Assembly (NCBI RefSeq): GCF_036327775.1
Contig: NZ_CP109598.1
Span: 2,790,001 to 2,854,000 of the forward strand
Reading direction: 5' to 3'
DNA from: Streptomyces sp. NBC_01498
Lineage (GTDB): Bacteria > Actinomycetota > Actinomycetes > Streptomycetales > Streptomycetaceae
DNA length: 64,000 nucleotides
Shown: positions 54,987-64,000 of the stretch, in pieces
Numbering within the stretch: position 1 is the stretch's first letter
Layout: each line of letters opens with the position of its first letter
The notes under the pieces: generated by a model
Seen by the model: only the letters and a program-made list of their open reading frames with translations
What the model was told of the DNA's origin: nothing
Databases searched by the model: none
Made by a program: the position numbers and the translations under genes

Positions 54987-55658
54987 GTGGAGGACAGGGT
55001 ACGAGTGGTCATCGCCGAGGACTCGGTGCTCCTGAGGGAGGGCCTGACCCGGCTGCTGACCGATCTGGGGCACGACGTCGTCGCCGGTGTCGGGGACGGC
55101 GAGGCGCTGGTGAAGACCGTCGGCGACCTGGCCCGCGAGGGCGCCGCGCCCGACGTCGTGGTGGCGGACGTACGGATGCCGCCGACCCACACCGACGAGG
55201 GGGTCCGGGCCGCCGTCCAGCTGCGCAAGGACCACCCGGAGGTCGGGGTGCTGGTGCTGTCCCAGTACGTGGAGGAGCGGTACGCGACCGAGCTGCTCGC
55301 GGGCAGCAGCCGGGGTGTCGGCTATCTGCTGAAGGACCGGGTGGCGGAGGTCCGGGAGTTCGTGGACGCGGTCGTCCGGGTGGCCCGGGGCGGTACGGCG
55401 CTGGACCCCGAGGTGGTGGCGCAGCTGCTCGGCCGGAGCCGTAAGCAGGACGTGCTGGTCGGGCTGACCCCCCGGGAGCGCGAGGTGCTGGGCCTGATGG
55501 CGGAGGGCCGGACGAACTCGGCGATCGCCCGGCAGCTCGTGGTGAGCGACGGCGCCGTGGAGAAGCACGTCAGCAACATCTTCCAGAAGCTGGGCCTGTC
55601 GCCGAGTGACGGAGATCACCGGCGGGTGCTGGCCGTGCTGACGTACCTCAACTCCTGA
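54987..55658 (+). CDS. NarL/LuxR-type response regulator
   Basis: 223 residues. The receiver domain has the acidic pair ED near residue 11 (IAEDSVLLREG), the phospho-acceptor Asp in VVVADVRMPPT, and Lys in GYLLKDRV. The LuxR-type helix-turn-helix is LTPREREVLGLMAEGRTNSAIA with VSDGAVEKHVSNIFQKL. The start is GTG 54987; GGGGG lies about 12 bases upstream. It is the likely partner of one or both preceding kinases. Targets are unknown; nuo and kor genes lie on either side. Confidence 0.94.
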   Translation: MEDRVRVVIAEDSVLLREGLTRLLTDLGHDVVAGVGDGEALVKTVGDLAREGAAPDVVVADVRMPPTHTDEGVRAAVQLRKDHPEVGVLVLSQYVEERYATELLAGSSRGVGYLLKDRVAEVREFVDAVVRVARGGTALDPEVVAQLLGRSRKQDVLVGLTPREREVLGLMAEGRTNSAIARQLVVSDGAVEKHVSNIFQKLGLSPSDGDHRRVLAVLTYLNS

Positions 55659-55931
55659 CGGTGTCCGACGGCACGTCACACAGGGGTCATGAGGGGGGCG
55701 CGCGACGGGTCCTAGTCCAAAAGACTGAGTTCACATCAGTACAGACAGGTATGAACACAGAGCGCCCGAGGGCGGAGAAAACATGGCAAATTGCCACAGG
55801 CACGCATCTCGAATTGCCGTCCATCATACGAGCGGCCAAGGGAAGGTGACCCTTACCGACGTAGGGTGGCCCCTGGGTGTGCCGGTCGCTCCGCCCCGCC
55901 CCAGCAGCCGCCTCGAGGGAGGTCCAGTTCA

Positions 55932-59046
<3,115 letters not shown>

Positions 59047-59063
59047 TCCGTCCGTCACACTCC

Positions 59064-59099
59064 GGGCCCGGATCTCGTCTCCGTACGAGGTCCGGGCCC
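59064..59099 (+). terminator. Terminator of korAB
   Basis: A 15-bp stem with one T-G wobble (59064-59078 with 59085-59099) and 6-base loop, 17 bases after the korB stop. Confidence 0.8.
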
Positions 59100-59224
59100 T
59101 GTCGTTGCCCTGTCGTTTCCCCGCCGCCGACTGTCATGACCGTATGCCGATACGGACATGACAGCCCGGCCCGTCCGGCGTTACCTTCATCGAACAGATG
59201 TATGCGACACGGGAGGGAGGGCCG

Positions 59225-60247
59225 GTGACCTCGGACGGCGAACAGCGGGCAGGGCTGCTGTACGGGATCGGTGCCTACGGCATGTGGGGCCTGGTCCCGC
59301 TGTTCTGGCCCCTGCTGAAACCCTCCGGCGCGGTGGAGATCCTCGCCCACCGGATGGTCTGGTCACTGGCCGTCGTGGTGATCGCGCTCCTGGTGGTACG
59401 GCGCTGGGCCTGGGTACGGGAACTGCTGGCCCAGCCGCGCAAGCTCGGCCTCCTGGTGGTCGCCGCCGCCGTGATCAGCGTCAACTGGGGCCTCTACATC
59501 TGGTCGGTGAACACCGGCCATGTCGTCGAGGCGTCACTCGGGTACTTCATCAACCCGCTCGTCACCATCGCCATGGGCGTCCTGCTCCTCAAGGAACGGC
59601 TGCGGCCCGCCCAGTGGGCGGCGGTCTTCATCGGCCTGGCCGCCGTTCTGGTGCTGGCGATCGGCTACGGGCAGCCGCCCTGGATCTCGCTGACCCTGGC
59701 GTTCTCGTTCGCGACGTACGGCCTGGTGAAGAAGAAGGTCAACATCGGCGGCCTGGAGTCCCTGGCCGCCGAGACCGTGGTCCTGTTCCTGCCCGCGCTC
59801 GGCTATCTGGTCTGGCTCGGGATCTCGGGCGAGCTGACGTTCGGGGCGGCGGGACCGGGCCACGCCGCGCTGCTGGCGGCCACGGGTGTCGTGACGGCCG
59901 TCCCGCTGGTCTGCTTCGGCGCGGCGGCGATACGGGTACCACTGTCGACCCTGGGCCTGCTCCAGTACCTGGCCCCGGTCGCCCAGTTCCTCCTCGGCAT
60001 CCTCTACTTCCACGAGGCGATGCCCGCCGAACGATGGGCGGGCTTCGGGCTGGTGTGGCTGGCCCTGTCGCTCCTGACGTGGGACGCGCTGCGGACGTCA
60101 CGCCGTACGCGGGCGCGGGCGGAGACGCTGCGCCGGGCGGAGGCCGAGTCCCAGGCACAGGCACTGGCTCAGGCGGAGGCCCAGGCGGCGATCCGCACCC
60201 AGTCACCCGACGCGGCACGGACGAGCCTGGCGGCGGGCGGCGAGTAG
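59225..60247 (+). CDS. rarD: RarD-family transporter of the EamA superfamily
   Basis: 340 residues with about ten membrane helices in two EamA halves. Signatures include GLLYGIGAYGMWGLVPLFW, EILAHRMVWSL and the second-half motif GLLQYLAPVAQFLLGILYF. The natural substrate of RarD is not known. GTG 59225 has a strong GGGAGGGAGG site four bases upstream; ATG 59198 is in frame but lacks one. The C-terminal 45 residues are Ala/Gln-rich (AEAESQAQALAQAEAQAAI), cytoplasmic and low complexity. Confidence 0.92.
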   Translation: MTSDGEQRAGLLYGIGAYGMWGLVPLFWPLLKPSGAVEILAHRMVWSLAVVVIALLVVRRWAWVRELLAQPRKLGLLVVAAAVISVNWGLYIWSVNTGHVVEASLGYFINPLVTIAMGVLLLKERLRPAQWAAVFIGLAAVLVLAIGYGQPPWISLTLAFSFATYGLVKKKVNIGGLESLAAETVVLFLPALGYLVWLGISGELTFGAAGPGHAALLAATGVVTAVPLVCFGAAAIRVPLSTLGLLQYLAPVAQFLLGILYFHEAMPAERWAGFGLVWLALSLLTWDALRTSRRTRARAETLRRAEAESQAQALAQAEAQAAIRTQSPDAARTSLAAGGE

Positions 60248-60270
60248 GTCCACCCGGAACGCGCCTGTCC

Positions 60271-60300
60271 GGCACCCGGCACCCGGCACCCGGCACCCGG
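60271..60300. repeat. 7-bp tandem repeat between rarD and the DUF1203 gene
   Basis: Four units of ggcaccc plus a partial one. The remaining spacer (60248-60444) shows a second short repeat (gccgggga twice) and no gene. Confidence 0.75.
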
Positions 60301-60444
60301 CGAGGAACGCGCGCCGCCGAGCCGGGGAGCCGGGGAGCCGAACGAGGGGTCAGGGTCGGCCCGGTTCGCGCGGGGCGGTCGGCCCGGAACCTTCCGTCGG
60401 ATTTCCGCCAGCACCTCGCGCCCCGACGCGCCACGCTGGCTGCC

Positions 60445-60948
60445 ATGACCATGACCCACCAGCCCCGGCCCCTCGCCCCCAGCGCCCTGAAGGAACTCCG
60501 CGTCCGCGACGACGCCGGGCGCCCGATGAGCCCCTACGTAGACGAGGAAGGCGGCGCCCCGCTCCGCTGCTGCCTGCGCAGAAGCGCCGTGGGCGACCGC
60601 ATCGCCCTCGTCTCGTACGCCCCGCTGCGCCGCTGGGCGGCGGAGACGGGCGCCGAGCCCGGGGCGTACGACGAGCAGGGCCCGGTCTTCGTCCACGCCG
60701 AGGACTGCGGCGGACCGGACCCGGACGGCACCGGCTACCCGTGGGCCCGCCCCGGCGTCCTGCGCACCGTCCGCCGCTACGACAGCGAGGGGCACATCCT
60801 GGGCGGCCACCTGGTGGAGCTGCCCGACGACGCCGACGCTGCCTTGGACCACGCCCTGACGGGAGCCTTCGCCGACCCGGACACCGCCCAGGTCCACGTG
60901 CGAGACGTCGAATACGGCTGCTACCTCTTCCGGGTCGACCGGCCCTGA
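60445..60948 (+). CDS. DUF1203 family protein
   Basis: 167 residues. The segments APLRCCLRRSAVGDRIALVS and GPVFVHAEDCGG are the DUF1203 signature, with the paired cysteines and a later HAExC. No signal peptide or membrane segment is present. The function of the family is unknown. The start is ATG 60445 or ATG 60451; there is no clear ribosome binding site. It is convergent with the acyltransferase gene. Confidence 0.83.
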   Translation: MTMTHQPRPLAPSALKELRVRDDAGRPMSPYVDEEGGAPLRCCLRRSAVGDRIALVSYAPLRRWAAETGAEPGAYDEQGPVFVHAEDCGGPDPDGTGYPWARPGVLRTVRRYDSEGHILGGHLVELPDDADAALDHALTGAFADPDTAQVHVRDVEYGCYLFRVDRP

Positions 60949-61039
60949 GAGGGGAGGAACCGGCCGCCGGGTCGTACGAACACCGACCGGACGATGCGGC
61001 GAGCGGTCCGCCACGGGGCGACCGACCTCGTAGCGGCGG

Positions 61040-62305
61040 TCAACGAGCGCCTGTCAACGAGCGGTTGTGACCAGCAGATTCGAACCGCCTCCAGGGCCGC
61101 ATCCCGAACAGGAAGCGGGTCGCCCGCGTGCGGCGGACCAGCAGGTCGTACGCGGTGAGGGTGAGGACGAGGGCGATCACCACGAGCACGGCGTACTCGA
61201 CCAGGATCGGCGCGGACCAGCCGGTCACGAAGTAGGCGACCGCGACCACGATCGGCTGGTGCAGGACGTACAGCGGCAGCACGGCCGCGGCGAGACAGCC
61301 GTACAGGCGCCGACGCCTCGTCGGGGCCGGGTCCGGGTCCGGGTCCGTACGCGGTTGCTCCGGGCGCCGACGGTCGAGGAGACCCGGGATGGCGATCACC
61401 AGACACCATCCGGCCGCGCCGAACAGCGCCCGTGAGGCCGTGGCCAGGGCGGTCATCTCCGTGAAGGGCTCGTCGGCCAGGGCGAACCCGGGTCCGGCCG
61501 CCACGAACAGCAGGGCGCCGAGCCGGGCCGCGATCCCGGCGTCGCGCCGCATCACGGTGCGGAAGCGGTCGTCGCCGGCGAGCGCGAAGCCGGCGACGAA
61601 GAACAGCAGGTACGACCAGCGGTGCCAGCCCGCGTACTGCTCCTCCAGCCCCGCGAACGCACAGATCGCCGCGAAGGCGAGGGCCGGCAGGAACACGACG
61701 CCCCGCCGGTGCAGGCTCGCCTCCGCCACCAGGCCGACGACGCGGCGGACGCGTTCGCGCGGCAACCACCGGTGGAACGGCACCAGCATGAGGGAGAACA
61801 CCAGGAGGAGCACGACGAACCAGAGATGGCCGGTCTCGAAGTGCTCGCCCTGGACGACGAAGGGGAACTCCCCGGGCTCCAGGCGCACGTCGTAGAAGCG
61901 GGGCAGGAAGCCGAGGTACGACTCGCGGTAGCCGGCGTCGGCCGAGCGCAGCCGCAGCCACTGCGGCAGCGGGTTCAGCGCGAGGGTCGCGAAGACCAGC
62001 GGAACACCGAGCCGCAGCAGCCGCTCGCCGGCGAAGCCGCCCGCGCCGCGACGCTGAAGCGAATGCCAGGCACCGAGACCGGAGATGAGGAACAGCAGCG
62101 GCATGGCCCAGACGACCCCGAACCCGGCGATGATCATGACGGCTTCGGTGGTCTCGGCGTTCTTCACGTAGAAGTCGTCGTCGGCTGCGAACACGAGCGC
62201 CGAGTGGAAGAACACCAGCCCGACCACGACCAGCATCCGGATCGCGTCCAACTCCGCCCGCCGCTCCGGTAACGGTGCCCCCGCCGGTTCCGCGCGCGTC
62301 GCCAT
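61040..62305 (-). CDS. Acyltransferase 3 family membrane protein
   Basis: 421 residues with about ten membrane helices. The N-terminus has the family pattern RRAELDAIRMLVVVGLVFFH with the conserved His, and a later LLFLISGLGAWHSLQ corresponds to the FxSGF-type motif. Such proteins transfer acyl groups to sugars, antibiotics or envelope components. The substrate is unknown. ATG 62305 is chosen because the frame upstream has no matching features. It is a single gene. Confidence 0.86.
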   Translation of the reverse strand: MATRAEPAGAPLPERRAELDAIRMLVVVGLVFFHSALVFAADDDFYVKNAETTEAVMIIAGFGVVWAMPLLFLISGLGAWHSLQRRGAGGFAGERLLRLGVPLVFATLALNPLPQWLRLRSADAGYRESYLGFLPRFYDVRLEPGEFPFVVQGEHFETGHLWFVVLLLVFSLMLVPFHRWLPRERVRRVVGLVAEASLHRRGVVFLPALAFAAICAFAGLEEQYAGWHRWSYLLFFVAGFALAGDDRFRTVMRRDAGIAARLGALLFVAAGPGFALADEPFTEMTALATASRALFGAAGWCLVIAIPGLLDRRRPEQPRTDPDPDPAPTRRRRLYGCLAAAVLPLYVLHQPIVVAVAYFVTGWSAPILVEYAVLVVIALVLTLTAYDLLVRRTRATRFLFGMRPWRRFESAGHNRSLTGAR

Positions 62306-62643
62306 GTCCGTGCCCCCCGTCGCCCGTACGGCACCAGTGTGGGAAGGGCGGGCGCCGGGCGCCACCCCCGTAACGGACTCGGCCGTGCTCAGTGGCAGCC
62401 CTGCGAGGCGGCGGCTGCCCGTCGTACCGGTGCGCACACAGCGAAACGACCTCGGAACACCACGGTCAGGCCGATCCGGATTCCCGTCTCCCGCTGCCGA
62501 GTTGAGGAGTCCGGGCGATGCCCGTCGGGCGAAGGGCGGCCTGTTCCCGCCGAGCCCGGACAGGGCGCGCGCTCCATCCTTGACGCGGTGCGGGTCTCGC
62601 TCGCGGTCGGTTGAGCGGCGTTCGAGCCCGAAGGCCCCGAGCC
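62306..62643. other. Intergenic region with no recognised gene
   Basis: 338 bp between the acyltransferase start and the stop of a small minus-strand gene. It must contain the acyltransferase promoter, but I find no clear box or hairpin. Confidence 0.5.
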
Positions 62644-62850
62644 TCATTCTCTGCCGTCGGCAAGGCACGCCGGGCAGTTCACGGCGCGCCGCCACTCGTC
62701 GGTCTCGCCGTCGGGAGTACCCGCCCCGCAGACCGCCTGCCGGGTGAGGTGGTCCAGAACGCGTAGACGGTGCACGGTCAGTACGTCGTCCCCGACCGTG
62801 CCGGGGACAATCTCGCGAGGGTCGTTCGTCATGGGCTTCGCACCTGTCAT
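62644..62850 (-). CDS. Small hypothetical protein with two CxxC-like cysteines
   Basis: 68 residues from ATG 62850, with AGAGG six bases upstream. The C-terminus VNCPACLADGRE has a CPAC pair, and a third Cys is in AVCGAG; a small zinc site is possible but not proven. The frame is open further upstream, where the previous gene overlaps it. It is the last of three tiny genes on this strand, in the order 65, 51 and 68 residues. Proteins like this are often found next to helix-turn-helix regulators in streptomycetes, but I do not recognise the family. Confidence 0.6.
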   Translation of the reverse strand: MTGAKPMTNDPREIVPGTVGDDVLTVHRLRVLDHLTRQAVCGAGTPDGETDEWRRAVNCPACLADGRE

Positions 62851-62897
62851 GTCGTGCCTCTTGTCTTCTACGGGTGGAACCTGCCGAACGGTCCGTC

Positions 62898-63053
62898 TCA
62901 CCGGGGGTACCGAACGGACGCGCGCCGGTTCACCTCGGCGACCAGCGCCCGCAGGCGCGCCATGGTGGCGGACTGCGGCCGGTCCACGTCCTCGGGCCGC
63001 TCCGGTACGGGGGTGGCCGGGTCCCGGTCCTCGTCCTCGTCCTCGTCGGTCAC
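62898..63053 (-). CDS. Very small hypothetical protein, acidic N-terminus
   Basis: 51 residues from GTG 63053, preceded by GGAGC. It has an acidic run (DEDEDEDRD), a Pro-rich part and a helix (TMARLRALVAEVNRRASVRY). Its start overlaps the preceding stop (GTGA), which supports that it is a true gene in an operon. No family recognised. Confidence 0.55.
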   Translation of the reverse strand: MTDEDEDEDRDPATPVPERPEDVDRPQSATMARLRALVAEVNRRASVRYPR

Positions 63054-63247
63054 CGCTCCAGCCCCCCGCGCAGACCGGCCGCGACTCTCCTGAGAACGGC
63101 GGGGGTTGGCGGCGCGTAGCCGGTACGCGGCACCCAGGACGGGGCCAGCCGCCAGAACCCGCCGTCCTCGACGAGGGTGTGCAACAGCTCGACCTCGCTC
63201 ACCGGCGAGGGGTTCTCGTGCCCGGGGGCGCTTGCTTCGTCCGTCAC
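63050..63247 (-). CDS. Small hypothetical protein, first gene of a three-gene operon
   Basis: 65 residues from GTG 63247, with GGAGGAG four bases upstream. It has a helical segment (SEVELLHTLVEDGGFWRLAP) and a Pro-rich middle. The stop overlaps the next start by 4 bases. It is divergent from the regulator gene at 63364, with tandem 9-bp repeats in between. No family recognised. Confidence 0.6.
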   Translation of the reverse strand: MTDEASAPGHENPSPVSEVELLHTLVEDGGFWRLAPSWVPRTGYAPPTPAVLRRVAAGLRGGLER

Positions 63248-63325
63248 CGCTCTCCTCCAACTCGTCCTGTCGCTCTGGGCAACGCGACGACTACGCACAG
63301 CGCTACGCTTGTCAGGGCGCGAAGC

Positions 63326-63343
63326 CATAAGACCCATAAGACC
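63326..63343. promoter_or_regulatory. Two adjacent 9-bp direct repeats in a divergent promoter region
   Basis: cataagacc occurs twice without a gap, 21 bp before the regulator start and 79 bp before the small-gene operon start. This is a plausible operator for the divergent helix-turn-helix protein. Confidence 0.4.
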
Positions 63344-63363
63344 GCCGTGAGGGGATGCGAACC

Positions 63364-64000
63364 GTGGGGGCACTGGAGCCGAACGCAGCACTTGAGCGGC
63401 TGTATCGCGAGACCGGGTGGACGATGCGGCAGCTCGCCCAGGAGATCAACCGCGTCGGAACCGAACGGGGAACCCCTCTCAAGTACCAACAGCCGTCAGT
63501 CACACAGTGGTTGAACGGCCAGTTGCCCAAGGAGAGCGCGCGGCCGGTCATCCTGGAGGCGTTCGCCCGGAGACTGCTCCGCCCCATCACGCACAGCGAG
63601 GCAGGCTTTCCCGCACCCCGGAGGGGGTCGACGCCCCAACCACCCACGCTGGACGGGCTTGTCGACCTCGGAAGGCAGGACATGGACCCGTCCCGCCGAG
63701 GCGTACTCGGCGTGGGGCTTTTCTCGGTGGCGCTCACCATTCCGGGCTGGCCCGATGCGGTCGGCCGCATGGATGCCATGAGGACCGATCCCAAGCGGCG
63801 CGTCGGGCAGGCTGAAATTCAGTCGGTAAAGGACATGACCGACCGTCTGTCCGACCTTGACGACGACTTCGGTGGACGCTACGCACGCCCCATGGCTGCC
63901 GCCTTCCTGGTGAATACCGTTGCCCCGTATCTCAAGGCAACGGCATCGAGCGAAACTCGCAAATCGATGATCTCCGCTGCCTCCCTCCTCTGCTATCTGA
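63364..64000 (+). CDS. Helix-turn-helix regulator, N-terminal part (cut by window end)
   Basis: 212 codons are visible, with no stop. GTG 63364 lies nine bases after GAGGGG and gives VGALEPNAALERLYRETGWT; ATG 63355 would have that site too close. The N-terminus holds an XRE-like helix-turn-helix (WTMRQLAQEINRVGTERGTP and SVTQWLNGQLPKESARPVI). A linker and a hydrophobic stretch (RRGVLGVGLFSVALTIPGW) follow, then a helical region probably leading to TPR-like repeats. This is a common streptomycete regulator type with a helical C-terminal sensor. It is divergent from the three small genes. Confidence 0.8.
   Translation, partial: MGALEPNAALERLYRETGWTMRQLAQEINRVGTERGTPLKYQQPSVTQWLNGQLPKESARPVILEAFARRLLRPITHSEAGFPAPRRGSTPQPPTLDGLVDLGRQDMDPSRRGVLGVGLFSVALTIPGWPDAVGRMDAMRTDPKRRVGQAEIQSVKDMTDRLSDLDDDFGGRYARPMAAAFLVNTVAPYLKATASSETRKSMISAASLLCYL

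Noticed and set aside
55729..55756. Inverted repeat gttca ... tgaac upstream of korA as an operator
   Set aside because: Five-base arms separated by 18 bp are expected by chance in this length of sequence.
60271..60300. Short tandem repeats considered as a CRISPR array
   Set aside because: The units are 7 bp with no spacers. None of the repeats in the window have CRISPR-like repeat-spacer form, and no cas gene is present.

Overview
The window is a high-GC actinobacterial chromosome segment, almost certainly from a Streptomyces species. The evidence is the RpoB, EF-Tu, S12 and NusG sequences, the many GTG and TTG starts, the rare TTA codons, and the gene order (rpmG-hadA-hadB-murB-add-aspC-trnW-secE-nusG-rplK-rplA-rplJ-rplL-rpoB-rpoC ... 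rpsL-rpsG-fusA-tuf).

Layout. 1-5.7 kb, minus strand: the N-terminal part of a secreted RHS/YD-repeat protein, preceded by its partner, a DNRLRE/LamG protein broken by two single-base homopolymer frameshifts. 5.8-10.5 kb, minus: the str operon rpsL-rpsG-fusA-tuf, with a clear sigma-HrdB-type promoter and a 19-bp terminator hairpin. 10.6-16.4 kb, plus: a five-gene accessory island lying between the str and rpo operons. It holds a cNMP-receptor-type Crp/Fnr regulator, then four translationally coupled genes: a class III nucleotide cyclase homologue, a degenerate P-loop (STAND-like) protein with helical repeats, an SPFH-like protein and a membrane M48 peptidase. A CRP-type operator sits just upstream of the cyclase gene. 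I consider this the most interesting system in the window. 16.4-29.8 kb, minus: rpoC, rpoB, rplL, rplJ, a lipoprotein gene, rplA, rplK, nusG, secE and tRNA-Trp.

30-40.5 kb: housekeeping genes (aspartate aminotransferase, adenosine deaminase, murB, two MaoC-type dehydratase subunits, rpmG, four tRNAs counting Trp, an amidohydrolase, an NAD(P)-binding protein, YajQ, a GlsB/YeaQ-type protein, YccF and HtpX). 40.6-51.1 kb, minus: a partial complex I operon, nuoA-B-C-H-I-J-K-L-M-N, with no nuoD, E, F or G and an unusual NuoC carrying a disordered tail of about 310 residues. 51.5-55.7 kb, plus: two paralogous sensor kinases that share long identical DNA stretches, and one LuxR-type response regulator. 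55.9-59 kb, plus: the two-subunit 2-oxoacid:ferredoxin oxidoreductase korA-korB, a plausible source of reduced ferredoxin for the partial complex I. 59.2-62.3 kb: a RarD transporter, a DUF1203 protein and a membrane acyltransferase. 62.6-64 kb: a minus-strand operon of three very small genes, divergent from a helix-turn-helix regulator that is cut by the window end.

Two allele-level points stand out. RpoB has Asn at the position equivalent to E. coli Ser531 in the rifampicin pocket. RpsL keeps the streptomycin-sensitive lysines. No CRISPR array, insertion sequence, integrase or rRNA gene was seen. All calls come from reading the sequence alone; no database search was possible.
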